Assembly (NCBI GenBank): GCA_032164295.1
Contig: JAJHTX010000002.1
Coordinates: forward strand, 3,286,001-3,350,000
Length of the DNA stretch: 64,000 nt
Reading direction: 5' to 3'
Source: Inonotus obliquus
Lineage: Eukaryota; Basidiomycota; Agaricomycetes; Hymenochaetales; Hymenochaetaceae
How positions within the stretch are numbered: position 1 is the stretch's first letter; every line of letters begins with the position of its first letter. Positions 44,703 to 56,403 of this stretch are shown here, one piece after another. Both the position numbers and the translations under genes were made by a program. The notes below the pieces were generated by a model. That model saw nothing but the letters and a program-made list of their open reading frames with translations, was not told the DNA's origin and searched no databases.

Positions 44703-44848
44703 AGTTTTATTAGTTGTCGTACACATCTTCTCCATTAGATGGAATGAGATTCTTGCTGTCTTGCATAGACATCCAATGAGAACAATCTGCAGCACGCAAT
44801 CCAGACAGGGGACAGTCAATCGTACCCAATAATACAAGTATGGTTGCT

Positions 44849-45802
44849 TTACTCGTCTTCTTCTTCCAAGTCCGCCTCGGTGAATACAAGTTGTTCTGGC
44901 TGCTTGATCGAGCTTGTTCCACCTGGATCACCACTACCTCCTGCCTTTCCCTTCCTTTTCGACTTGTTCTTTCCACCCGATGAAGCTCTTTGCGGCCTTT
45001 CGTCTTTGTCTCCACCTTCGATCTTGATTACCACGCTCATCGTGGATTTCCCTCGAGTACGAAGAGAGATATCTTCGTCTTCGTCATCTGGGATAACTTC
45101 ATCCTGAACGTCTGTCGTACCAGTCCGAACTTCCGTTTGAATGTCGGATGATGGGAATGGTAGTATGGATGGTAAAGATACTGCGAGTCGCGCTAAATGA
45201 GGGATGGCTGCTCCCATTGCGTGTAGATATAACGTCTTGTACCTATAATATATAATATAATTGGTTAGAGAAATGGAGCGAAATGTAATCATATGTGCTT
45301 ACCCGTCTTTCAATACAACATCTTTACACCTCCGCAAATAAAATCCCAACTCCGTCTTGCGCGTAACACATATTCGATTCTTCCCTTCTGTATGCGCTGA
45401 ACGGGGACCGGTAGCAGATACGGATGTCGGAACAGTAGGAAATGGACGCGGTGGTGCTAGTTTTCGTATCGCTGTTCGAGGTGACTGAACGGAGTTTGAG
45501 GCTACTTTATCTTTCCTTCCCCTCCTTCTCTTTTTCGTGGATGCCTTTTCTACTTCAGGGTTGCCGTCATGTTTTCGCTTTTTAGATAACGCTCCAGTTT
45601 CTAAAATTGTGCCCGAGTCATCGCGTTTCGTCGAGTCCTTATCGGACTTTGACTCCTTTTCACGTTCCCCGGAAGGACCAGCTTCAGCCACAACCTGATC
45701 CTCCCTCACATTCTTCATTACCGACGACTCCCCATTACTTTTCGAGTGTGAAGAAGAGTCAGCATTTGAACAACGCTTCTCCGACTTTTTAGCCTTAGCC
45801 AT
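44849..45802 (-). CDS. POP7: Ribonuclease P/MRP subunit POP7 (Rpp20-like, Alba family)
   Basis: Pop7/Rpp20 pairs with Pop6/Rpp25 and binds the P3 arm of RNase P and RNase MRP RNA, enzymes for tRNA 5' maturation and pre-rRNA cleavage. Two exons (45802..45303 and 45242..44849) give 297 aa. The Alba-like core is about residues 145-195: ICVTRKTELGFYLRRC, then DVVLKDGYKTLYLHAMG and AAIPHLARLAVSL. It is flanked by a long Lys/Ser-rich N-terminal region (KKRKHDG, KKRRRGRKDK, likely nuclear localisation) and an acidic and Lys-rich C-terminal tail. The protein is about twice as long as yeast Pop7, because of these tails. The gene ends tail to tail with PDX1. Confidence 0.85.
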
Positions 45803-47534
45803 CGCTTTTGTGCGAGAAGTGAATTTGAATTTATTGACGCGTCCGTCACGTCACGCGACGCTATTGATCCCTATTTGTCCACCTTCCTTTTACGGAAGAA
45901 CAGTGGGTTGAACTCGACCAGCTCTCCGAGAGTTGCTGAAACTAGTCACTCACCACATAGCCAGCCAAGCGGCGCATGACTTGCTATCAATTATACCTCA
46001 CCATTTTGGATTCTTCATTTTAGCATTCTTTATTTCTCGCATTATTTATTCATATCAGTATATTTCCTCGACTTTCCGGTTCTGTCCGCTCGTTGTGTCT
46101 CACTTTATCAGTAACCCTGGACTGGAACAATGCTCTCGGAAATAGCTTCTTTCAAGTAAAGTATATTATTCCATATGTTATGATGGTGACTCAAGGTCTG
46201 AAGGCCGATTGCATTTTTACACATATTCTGATCTAATTTATCAAGACGGAGTCAATGCGTATCAGATAACGCACTGCCATAGTGACTGGTCGGTAATAGA
46301 TTATTAGGTCAATTTCTTTCCCCTTCAGCCTTGCCCATAGACTATACATGTACTTGAAATAAGACTGCAAGAGCGAAGGCAATAAAGCGAACTCGGAATC
46401 TTTACAAGCATCTATTGTTCATGAGTACATTGATCTGAGAAAAGAACGCCGGGAACACCTTTGAACATACGTGCAGTAGTATATGAATCAATAATGAATA
46501 CCTTTGTTACTCAGGGCCCACAACAATCCCTCTCTGCAACACCCATTCATCCCGAGTGAGTCTCTTCAGGCTTATATGACTCTGGGAATTTATAGAATCC
46601 AACCTAGGTAGTATCGTACCTTGGCTTGCTTTGTCAGCACATCGACCAGCCTTGTTTACGGGCTGAAAATTTTAACCAAATCCAAGTGCTCCAGTAACGA
46701 GAAAGTGGTCTCAGCATGACCGTGTTACCCACACGAGATAACATGAGAAGTTTTGAGGGGGGTTGCATAGAGAAATTTGTGTCAAATCGTTCGCTGTTGA
46801 GAGGCGATGGGGACGCCGCGTCAGCGGTCGCCACGTTGCACCCCACCAAACACCTAACGACCTCCACACCTCCAGTAACGAAAATTAGCTCTACTTAAGG
46901 GCATAGTGTGTTATCAGAGGGCATGAGTCGCTTTCTATGTGGTTAATAGAGCATACTATGTGGTAAAATGTGAGAAAACTGAGGATGAGTCCAGATAAGG
47001 GAAGCTTGGGCGAAGGGTATCTGAATTCTGGGGGGTGTTGTTGGATAGCGACGAGGGCTGTAGAACAAGCCTTGTCAACCCGATACAGACGTTAGAGGTT
47101 TGTCTCGGAGCGTACCGTATCATTATATGCGTACGAACGAAGCTACTTATCTGAAATTCAACGCAGCTGTGAACTCACTGTCCGATAGAGACTGATGACG
47201 GCTCTTGGACGGATCCCTCTCAAGATTGCTTTCAACACCAAGCATTCACTCATGTAACGTCAAGAAAAAGGTGATAACTATCTTTCCTGGAGCACTAGGA
47301 TACTTAAATCGTACATTCACCCCGCAAAGAATAAATATAGTACACATCAATGGAGGGATAGGAGGAAAGGAAGCATATCGTTGAGAGTCTAGCAGCAAGG
47401 CAGCATAAGAGCGGACAAGAGGGCGCCATAAATCAGAAAATCGAAGCAATGATATAGAGAAGAGCAATGGCTCGTCAACACATATAAGTTCTGACATGAA
47501 GTGCATAGACATGTTCAACAACTCTGATGTGTTC
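45803..47534. other. 1.7-kb region without recognised gene
   Basis: This is the longest gene-free stretch in the window. It holds the POP7 promoter at its left end and the 3' side of histone H1 at its right end. Only short frames without family resemblance exist (for example 46634-46867 on the minus strand). A TCCAGTAACGA sequence occurs twice (near 46691 and 46871). I see no transposon ends, tRNA boxes or long repeats. It could hold a non-coding RNA gene or a decayed element, but nothing supports either directly. Confidence 0.4.
45837..45842. promoter_or_regulatory. ACGCGT site upstream of POP7
   Basis: A perfect MCB core lies 35 bp upstream of the POP7 start and is followed within 15 bp by GTCACGTCAC. 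Its position within the likely 5' leader makes the function uncertain. Confidence 0.25.
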
Positions 47535-48631
47535 TTACTTGGACTTGGTCTGTTTCAGGTGATTTAGACTCAAAGTGATTTCGTCCTTTTCACATGCTTA
47601 CCTTCTTAGCTGTGGGGGCCCTCGTCGCTCGCGCTTTTGGCTTCGGCCTAGTCGCAGCGGTCTTTGCCCTGGTTGTCCCAGTAGCAGCCTGGCACCGATG
47701 AATTAGACTAGTTAGAAGGTGTAGTATTAAGAACCAACCTTCTTTGCCACCGGCTTCTTTGCACTTGACGCTTTCTTCGTTGCAGTAGGTGTTTTCTTTA
47801 CAGGAGCTTTCTTGACTGGTGCCTTCTTGGTAGCTGTCGGCTTCGCCGAAGCCTTAGCGGTGGTTGCCTTCTTCGCTGGAGCCGCTGCTGCACTCTTCGC
47901 TTTCGCTGGCTTGGCAGCAGGCTTTGTCGACGTCTTGGATGTCGGCTTGTTCTTGCGTATTCGTACTCAGCCAAGTTTCTGCGCTATGAAACAGTTACAT
48001 ACCTCCTTCGCAGCGGTGGATTCCCCTGTCTTCTTAGGAGGTAGCTTGACCTTACCAGAGAGACCTGCCCAGATTCATTGAGCATCTCAACATGGAAGTG
48101 GACTTGTATATTCACCTTTGGGGAGGACGAAGGTACCTTTCTTTGCTCCTTGAGCAATCGCTTTATTCAGCTGAGTCGTTTGGGCACCGCCGAACTCAAT
48201 CTTGTACTTGGTTTCCACAAATCTAAGGACGAGTAAGTTTAATTGACATGGCGAAAGATGCGTGGGACTGCTGACTTCTTAATTTGCGGCCTTGATACAC
48301 CGGTACGAGATTCCTCAGGGTGGGCAGAGATGCATTCCTGGAGAAACGGACAAGCAGTGTTGCGTAAGTGTGTTGACCATCAATAAACAGTTGCAAATAT
48401 TGATTAATTTTCATATTAAATGACTTGATGAATAGCTCTCCAGTTTCTGCCATTTAATAGGGCCCACTGACGAGCTTGTAGCACAGAAGTGCGGTAAAAA
48501 TAGTTGTGGAGGAAGAAAGTCAATTTTCCCACCTTAATCATATCAGCCCAAGAAGGGTGGGCAGCGGCCGGCTTTGCGGCCGACTTCTTGGTGCCAGCTG
48601 ACTGTTTACCTGCTTTCCTGGTGGTAGACAT
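47535..48631 (-). CDS. Linker histone H1
   Basis: Histone H1 binds linker DNA at the nucleosome dyad and compacts chromatin. Seven exons (48631..48533, 48337..48276, 48222..48116, 48064..48003, 47951..47739, 47688..47602, 47549..47535) give 214 aa. The globular winged-helix domain spans about residues 26-105: HPSWADMIKECISAHPEE, RTGVSRPQIKKFVETKYKI and the GTFVLPKGLSGKVKL ending. The C-terminal tail is a classic Lys/Ala/Pro-rich domain with AKKAP and KKTP-type repeats. The final exon encodes only four residues (TKSK). Six introns are notable for a histone gene and imply a polyadenylated message. An ACGCGT box lies about 185 bp upstream. Confidence 0.96.
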
Positions 48632-49286
48632 TATAACTATGTAGCGGAGAGGTCGGGAGAGAAGATAAGCTAGACCGGGTACAAGTTTGCGGAAGGAGGA
48701 AGCGGGGACGGGAGTCGCACGGGAGCAGGTAGTGGTTCAGGTTCAAGAGAGTTGAAGCGCGTCCGAGTGTCGCGTTGCCCCGTTTTGGTGTGGCTATAAC
48801 TACATCACATGACCGACGCGTCGCGTATGTAATACTAATAGTAATAGGTCCGTTAGCATGATGTTTTCTTTGGACCACTACACTACTGTTAACCCTATGA
48901 CGCAAGTCAAGCCAAGATGGTCACTCCGGACCTTCTAGCTTTGGGGAGAAGAGACACTCACAACGAGCATTGATACCCTATCACCCTCTCATTTATATTG
49001 TAGCTTCAGAGACACGTAGCCTTAGCCTGTGAACTGAGCTTAATGAGACTAGCTCATCATCGACAGCTTCATCCTCACCAAGGGCATCAGACTAGAATTC
49101 CTGGAGAAGCGGTGATGACATCACGCGCGTGATCCGCCGACTCACGGAGTCCAGACTCGCATCCGTCTATTTTCAGCCCATTTACAGTGGCATACATAAA
49201 CAAGTATTCATTACCTTCTCCCTCTTCCCTCGACCTGTGCGACCCCTTCCTCCCGACTCTGACGCGTCACCTCGTCTTGCTTGATT
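48632..49286. promoter_or_regulatory. Divergent promoter region, histone H1 / TEA-like factor
   Basis: This 0.65-kb region lies between two divergent starts and is rich in CGCG-containing palindromes: GACGCGTC at 48815-48822, TCACGCGCGTGA at 49121-49132 and TGACGCGTCA at 49260-49269. Such sites resemble MCB or CRE-type elements. Confidence 0.45.
48816..48821. promoter_or_regulatory. ACGCGT (MCB-type) site upstream of histone H1
   Basis: The box sits in the palindrome GACGCGTC about 185 bp upstream of the H1 ATG and is followed directly by CGCGT. It would fit S-phase expression; this is inferred from yeast MBF targets. Confidence 0.4.
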
Positions 49287-50571
49287 ATGCTCTCCCCTCC
49301 TCTTCCGTGCTCCTCCCCTGCTTTGCACTCTGCGGTTCAACTGTCCTATCCTTTTCCTCAAGATATAAGCAGAGTAACGCACACCTCAGCGCGACCTCTT
49401 CTCAAGCGTCAGGCGACAGCTCCTCTTCCTTCGTCATCTACCGTTGTTGCGAAAAAGAAACGCGAAGCGAATTTATTTCCTGCTGATGATCGAACCCTCT
49501 GGGCCGACGAAGTGCACTTTGCTTTTCTTGAAGGTCAGCATGGTGCTTTGCCCGGTTGTCCGTTGGTTTGTTCTGACCAAGAACCCGAAGCCCTTCAGAA
49601 GCATCCGCCAGTTTCACTGTGGAGATTCGATGACTCCTGTAAAGATGCGCCCGATGAGGAACAAGCAGACTATTGCAGAATAATCCAAGAGTACATATTG
49701 AAGAAAACTGGACGCCCACACTCCTTTGAACAAATCTCGGAGCAGATTATGCTTGTGCTTTCGAGCCCTTTAGGTTGGCCCGTTATCTCAGCCGTCCTTC
49801 ATCTAGTACTTACGCCAGAGGATTTTGTACTTTCCAGCGACACCTATTGTGAAAACCCCGCTGAATAACGAGTCGCTCGTCACGGCAGAAATCAAGAAGG
49901 ACCGCCCAAATGCTCGTCTTCATGAGACCCGTACGAGCACTGAACAGAGACAAACATCCAACTCCTCAAGTCCTCGTTCTCTGGAGCCATCATCTCGTGT
50001 TAGCGAGTCTTCTTCGATGTCTAGACGTCGGAAAGCATGCAATAGACCCGTTCTTAATCTTCAAGTTGATATACCTCCAGTTACTAGCCATTTTGCATCG
50101 ACCGAGAAAGGGATCAACCCGAATCTGAACCCTTACTCAAAAGCCTGCTGCCCATTCGCGGAGCCCTACGAACTCGGGCCCGGGTATGGATCGAGCCCAT
50201 CAACACCCTTGGATCAGTGCCATAATGGCCCTCTTTCCCCCCCAGAGATACCGCGAATTACTAACGTGCACCACAACAAGATCGGACGTTGGATTCCGAC
50301 GCCGACAGAAGGTGTTCTTCCGTTCTTGTCCTACGCATCAATGCCCTCCCCGTTGTCATCCTCTTCTTTTGAAAGCCCCGAAGAATCATCTGGCAACGAC
50401 TCAAACGCAACAGAACGAATAGAATCTCGTCCGAGAATGACAAAACGAACGTTGTCATGGTTATCAACACCGAAGTGCGCTGCCCCTACCCACTCTAAAA
50501 TATCTGTGCTTGCTAGCCCCATCTCCGCATTTTCCAGGCCACACGAGGATAATTCTGTGCCACCTTTGTGA
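49287..50571 (+). CDS. Divergent TEA/ATTS-domain transcription factor
   Basis: Two exons (49287-49773 and 49838-50571, 65-bp intron) give 406 aa. Residues about 65-162 resemble a TEA/ATTS DNA-binding domain, as in Tec1, AbaA and TEF-1: an opening helix around LWADEVHFAFLE, then after an unusually long and acidic insert the pattern YCRIIQEYILKKTGRP with SFEQISEQIMLVLSS, matching the family's EYIYKKTGK-RTRKQVSSHLQVL region. The C-terminal part is Ser/Pro-rich without a recognised domain. TEA factors control conidiation and filamentous growth in ascomycetes. The start codon is the first in-frame ATG; a longer N terminus through an unseen exon cannot be excluded. The family call rests on pattern resemblance only. 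Confidence 0.62.
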
Positions 50572-50979
50572 ATCATGTGTACTATGTTTGTTCACATGCG
50601 CCAGACATGTTAAATCAACTGTTCTATTTATTGCGGTGTTTTTTTAAACCATCGGAGAAATTACTTAGCTCGGACCCATTCATCACTCATCATCGTCCGC
50701 AATCCGTTTAAATTTCACTGGGGTCTACCTTTTGATACTGGATTTCGTTTCGCCTGCGTATCCAATGATGTGTTGTAATAATAAGATAGTGCTAATAATT
50801 TGCTAAGACAAGTGGATCGTGTTTGATCGAGTTTTGACACGCGCTTCTGCCGGCCCTAAGCTTTGACCTGTCTGTACATTGTGCCACCTTTGAGTTCCTC
50901 TAAGCGCCTTAAACTCACCTCAACTTCATCCTTCAGTGACATATCCAAGTCGGCCCGTGAACCAGTTGTGGACCCCATC
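50572..50979. other. Intergenic region upstream of the axis-like gene
   Basis: This 0.4-kb stretch contains a run of seven T near 50640 and AT-rich sequence. An open frame without ATG leads into the downstream gene from 50863. No further gene is supported. Confidence 0.4.
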
Positions 50980-53900
50980 ATGCCTTCCATTCACCAGATC
51001 CAGACGGCCCTCCAAGCATTAAGAAAAGCTGCTATGAAGGGGAAGGCGAGGAAGTCGGTCGTGGAAAGCATTGATAGTATTTCATCCTCAGCCATACTGC
51101 TTGTAAGCAATTACATAGTGTATTCCTTCTTGTGATCGAACTTATCTACCGAAACGATCCGTTAAGAACTCTTCCTCGCCTTCGGCTCTTACCTTTGAAA
51201 AGCTAGCTTCTGTTTTTCGAGTTCCACTTCTTCCGCTATACGCCAGTTACACTGACCACGCACTTGCTGCTGCTTCTGCTATCCTGAGCTTCTTGCTGGA
51301 TAACTGTATTCAGCCCTGTCTATTGAGAGGCGAGAACCAAGATATGGAGCGTCAAGTTGGTTGGGAGCGCGTGACCCATTCCTTGCTTTCTGGTGTCATA
51401 GTACGAGCCTTTTCTTATGATACTGGGCGTGGTATTTACTGTGGACTGTGGAATAGGACTTTCTCGAAGATTCCAACAACGGTGATCCATAGAAATCTTG
51501 CTTCTGCACTACTCTATCGAGCTCACTACAGCCTTTGACGCAGACAAAACCAAATCAAGCATTTCCAAGGCACTCTACGCGCCGATATGTGTATTCTTTT
51601 TCTTCAGGGAGGGATCAAGCGAAGGGAGCATCGGCATAACTCTTCGCTGTACTGTACGTACGACTGGGCAATCCTTGAAGTATTGCTAACCAACTCAAAG
51701 GCGTATATGCTACTCTCTGACGCCGCGACTCTTCATCACGAGAACCAAAGCAAGCTTCGTGATAACAAACTTCTCGGGGCGTGAGTTATTGCTTTACGCA
51801 ATCGAGTTTATGCCCCGTATCAACGCGGATTATCAATAGGCAAACCTTGGGACTGACAATTTCCAGGACTAGAGGTATGATAGCATTCCTATTCGTCCAC
51901 CGACTCCTAATTTCGGTAAAGACTTTGCGGTTCTTGAGACGCTTTTGAATATTTTCGCTATTCTACTACCTTCATCATCCGCGCCGCAAAAGCGCAGTTC
52001 TTATATCCAGGAGGTTTTTCGTCCCTGCGGAAAGGAGATTCTTGAACTCCTCGATGCTATGCCGACCAGTGATTGGGACGAGATTGCAGCCAAGGTGATT
52101 GACATTCTAGCCGCGTCGGACATCAACTTGTAAGTTCTTGAAAGGTCTTCGGGTGATAAATACCGATTTTTGTTCCTCCAGTCCGCAGCCTTTCGACGTA
52201 GACGAAGTCGTTGTATGCGATGTCAAGTACCCGCAGCCAGAGGTTTCAGACAGATTCTACATTGATAGAAAATCTTTCTTTGTGAATGTTCGGCGCGAAG
52301 TGAGTTGCAGCATCAATGATTCATACATGTTCTGATGCTTCGCAGGACGGGTTGTACGAGGACCTTCAGATTAAATACAACAGCATAGGAGAAATTCGCT
52401 TCGAATCTGCTAGTGGTATGTTGCACTTCTCTGCTCTCATTCCGACTTCATTCCGACAGCTCAATGAAAAATCCTGCGTCAGAAAACACGGTGCTTGTAA
52501 CAATGGAGCTGAAAATAGCACCAAAGCTCGGAGAACAGAGCATCACAGCGAGAGGCGGATCGCCCGCTCTTCACGTTCACATTCTCAACTGCGATATGCC
52601 CAGATTCAACAAGGCACTTTATCACAGGGGCCTTGTACGATTTCTAAGCAAGTTAGACGTTCTAGAAGCTAAACTTCAGATCATAGAACAAGGTAATTGC
52701 CACGTCAAGGAGCTCGCGAATATCACTATCCGAGTACCTCACGTTGGACGACAACGGGCCACAGAGCCAAACACCCCTTCAATCACCGTCACAAAAGGTC
52801 ATTCGCTGCGTAACTGTTTACTCCATATACTCACTCGTCATATGCTTAGGTTAAAAAGGTAGAGAACTGTATGTGCCAATCCTTCACGACTCCCCTTCCT
52901 TTATTCACAACGTCAAATCAAGTTTACGAGGTCGACCAACGTGAAACTCGAAATGACAAGCAGCACGCCGTGGATGTCCATGTTACATCAAACGAAGTTA
53001 CGATGAGTAAATGTAGTGGATCAGATGCACTAGGGTTGTTCCCAAATGATTGTGTAGTTTCGACAGCCGTTACCACTCCCGGCGCCGTCCTCGATGACCC
53101 AATGGATTCTAAACAAGAAGCTTCTATTACCAAGCTCAGCGCTGAGGTCTTCGGAGAAACAGATGAAGAATTGTCCGACGTTGATGAGATCGAGAAGGTT
53201 CCAGCTAAAGCAAAAGGGAGAAAATCACGAGAGGAAAACCCAACGCCACGATCTATAACGGCGGTAAGAGAGTTCTTGGTCCTTGTAGTCATGTGGTGCA
53301 GATCTCACCCGAACTCAGCCTACAAAGGTCATAGTAATTTCAGATACTTCAGACAATGAAATTGCGACCAAACCCAAGCCGTCCGTTCTCACCAGCAGGA
53401 CTACCAAGAAGCGCCAAATTCGGCGCATCGAATCAGATAGGCGAGAAATCACTGTTGTGAAGCCTATGGATGCCAAGAAACTGACGGAAGGCGAACACTC
53501 AGAGAATGCTCTCATGGAAACAACGCCCCCCGAGAAGTCACAGAGTCCAAATTCGGAAGGCGAATCGAGTGTGGAAAAGAAGCCTCTGATAGCAACAACA
53601 GTTAGTGGACCCGCCGCACCAAGTATCCATCCCCTTCAAGACGCTGCCGCTACTGTGTCAAAGACGCTCAGTGAAAGTGACTACGGTAATCCAATCACTG
53701 ATCCTCAGGAATCCCTTGTTCCTTCGCTCAATGCTGGCACTGGAACGATCAAAGCCGTTGACCACGAATCTGCTGATGATTCAGCCACGATGGGTAGTCC
53801 TTACTCAAAGGCGAAAATGGCCACTCGAAAGACGGAGCAGACGGTCCCTAGCACACGAATTGCTCTGTCCCCTGAGACAAACGCTCCTCGTTCTTCATCA

Positions 53901-55867
53901 CCGATATCGAAGATTGCAAGGATGAAAGCCAAGAACCAGTCTGGAAAGAATAAGTCCGTCAAAACAAGTACTGGGAAGCGAGCTGCCGATAAAGCTTCCT
54001 CTGCAAATGCAGAAGAATCCTCGCGAAAGAGACTTCGGGTCGATGCAAAGATTCAAGTTCACGAAGACCGGGTTGTGAATACTTCTACGCCAAAGAAACG
54101 CGGGCGTCCCCGCGGTCGGAAAGCGAATACTGCAGGTCCACGAAAGGCTGAGGTCGAACAGAGTCGGGATGTCAGAACTCCTCAAGAGAAGCTGGCGCCA
54201 GCTGCTCCTGCATTAAAGAAGTCTTCGCCGAAGGCTAACCTAAAGAAAGAGAACTTGAAGAAATCTGAGGCTGTGAGACTCCGACCCTTTAGTGCGGAAC
54301 CTCACATTCATTCACATTTATTTTCTCAGGTGCCTGAAAAGCCCGCGAATCCGATAACTAGCAAAATCGAAACCAAGATAAAAGCACTTTTACGCATTCC
54401 TCTTCAAACAATCCCTGATTCGTCTAACGTATGTGAATATAACCTGTCCTGTTCTCATATGCTAACGCGTCTCTAGCGTGAGCATGTTGCAGACCCAGGA
54501 GATACCCCTTTTACAGCATCTCCAGTCGGGAAGGTCAATTTGGATCGACCTGGCAGTGCATTGCCGACAGAAGAAGGAAAAAATGCCGTGTTTCCTTCTC
54601 TTGAGGATATACTCCTCAGAGGTGCACAAGTGGAGAAATGTCCAGTTCCGCGGGAGACGAAGGAGTCTGCTACCACCGATGTTGACAATCCAGGGAAAGG
54701 TACCGCGAATTGGTCTTTTGATCCCATCATGAGCGACGACCTTGGGAACCATGAAGATATCGGAGAATTCAAGGATACATTGAGAGGAGAACCGCATACA
54801 CCTTCGCCGCAGAAGATTACGAAGGCAGTGCCTCTTCCTAGAGCTCCTGCAGAAAATCCATTCAAGAAAACATTTGAATTTGATACGGAGGGATTCGATC
54901 TTACAGACGACGACATCAGAGAAGTTCTGCAGAGTCTTCATGCAAAGAAAACTAAAAAGCTGCGCGACCTTGAAGACGTTGCGCGACCACGAATGGCTGC
55001 GCGAAAAGTCCCTGCAGCGATAGAAGAGGAACGTGGGGTTTTCTTTGGTGATATTGAGGAACCTGATGTACTGGAAATGCCGCGTCCGAAGGTCCAATTT
55101 GACGACACGCTTCGCTATAAATCTGCCTCTCTAGAAAGTCTGCCTGTACGAGGCCCTGAAGGAGTTCCGGCTGTCAGAACCGGTGCGTCAATCTCTAGCT
55201 TATGATTTATATGGCCACGAAACTAATTTGCAGCAGCGCGGATTCATCGCCTTCAGGAAACCGAGTCCGCGCCTCGAGGACCAGTCCCATCGGCTCGAAC
55301 CAACCGCAAGCATAAGGGATCGCAGTCTGGAAGAGAACCAGGCATGGAGGAAATTATTAACGTAGGGTTCCATTTTCTTTGCACTATTATCTACTCACCT
55401 TTTGCGATACAGGTGCTTGACGCCATACAAAATGTCCACTTTTGCTTCTGTCGGTTTACTGTCACTAATATTGTCCGTTACGTTCAGGTGGTTGTTTCCA
55501 ATATCGCTAATAAGTCCAGCACTGTTCGAAGTGATATCCGTGCTGCAAGAGATCGTCTTGTTCGAGAGGCTGCCGCCGATTTGCTTGAGATGAGGGAGGA
55601 AAGGTTGGTAATTCGTTCTTTGCATGTGACATTGCCTGAGCCTTGCACAGCGTTGGCCATTATAACAGTCTTCTCGCCTTGGAGAATGAGTATGCCAATA
55701 TCAATCGGAAGCTAAACGATGGATTTGAAAGTGTGGCGAACATCAATACTGACATCTGCGAGTTTGTCCGACAGATTCTGAACGTCCATGATCGTGGTTC
55801 TCTGCCAAAGAAAATGTCTCAGTCTCTCTTTTCTGCCGCTTTACCTGCATGCTTTCAGAAATTTTGA
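50980..55867 (+). CDS. Candidate meiotic chromosome-axis core protein (Red1/SYCP2-like)
   Basis: Seventeen exons give a 1316-aa model: 50980-51102, 51167-51400, 51457-51481, 51544-51653, 51701-51780, 51875-52129, 52182-52299, 52346-52415, 52483-52787, 52850-52868, 52923-53263, 53328-54428, 54477-55182, 55234-55361, 55413-55433, 55488-55603 and 55669-55867. Residues 1-275 are helical and repeat-like (ARM-like). Residues about 277-440 are beta-rich, with DRFYIDRKSFFVNVRE, LYEDLQIKYNSIGEIRFES and VLVTMELKIAP resembling the Spt16M/PH-like domain of SYCP2. A 700-residue disordered, basic region follows, with an AT-hook-like KKRGRPRGRK (about 816-825). Residues about 1216-1290 form a coiled coil. 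This order matches Red1, SYCP2 and plant ASY3. The function is inferred; no closure motif was identified. The exon 5/6 junction has an alternative (an extra exon and two introns). Confidence 0.6.
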
Positions 55868-56403
55868 ACTTTGTGATGACGCTGACTAGTAATCTGACGA
55901 TGTGGCGTCTTTTTCTTGGACCAGTCTTCAAGGTATCGATTCGAATGCTTTGCACCTTGGTCAACCGTCTGCTTTCACGTATAACGGTAGATTGAAATAT
56001 CGATAGGCTGCATTGTTGTGAATGAACAAATAGAGAGACGTGTTTTTAGCTAGACAGAAATGGATGTGCAGTTGAGTAACGTGCGGCGAACGCGAAGTGC
56101 AGGTCAGGTCGGGCTTCGTCCGAACTGGCGCCGCGCATGTCATTTTTACCTAGCATTGGAAGGCACCGCGTGCTGGTGAAAGGCTCATGTGCTCTATCGC
56201 AGAATCAATCTCTCTGGCTTCGGCCACGCACCATCTTCACAGGGTCGATTCCGAAAGGGTATATATCCTTCTTGTCAATTTACGCGCCCAAACTACGCGC
56301 CACCAATCTCACCCTACATAAAGTGCCAACAGCTCGCCCTCGGCTCGCCTCGATCCACCCTCATCACCTTGCTTTACGACGATCGTATTGTGCGTGTCGA
56401 CCG
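55868..56403. other. Intergenic region upstream of the aminopeptidase
   Basis: This half-kb stretch holds the axis-like gene's 3' end and the aminopeptidase promoter. An ATG at 56137 is in frame with the aminopeptidase and would add 89 residues, but a TATA-like box at 56260-56266 lies inside that extension, so the later start is preferred. Confidence 0.45.
56260..56266 (+). promoter_or_regulatory. TATA-like box of the M1 aminopeptidase gene
   Basis: The sequence TATATAT lies 138 bp upstream of the chosen start codon, a reasonable distance for a TATA box and a short leader. Confidence 0.4.

Noticed and set aside
46634..46898. Short overlapping frames on both strands in the POP7-H1 gap
   Set aside because: Both are short, lack recognised motifs and have no splice extensions; likely chance.
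51781..51874. Alternative exon 51840-51872 in the axis-like gene
   Set aside because: Splitting this intron in two also keeps frame if the next exon starts at 51929, but it replaces a more protein-like stretch (RPPTPNFGK) with a less convincing one. It remains possible.
56137..56403. 89-residue N-terminal extension of the M1 aminopeptidase
   Set aside because: The frame is open from an ATG at 56137, but a TATA-like box lies inside it and the conserved protein starts well after 56404.
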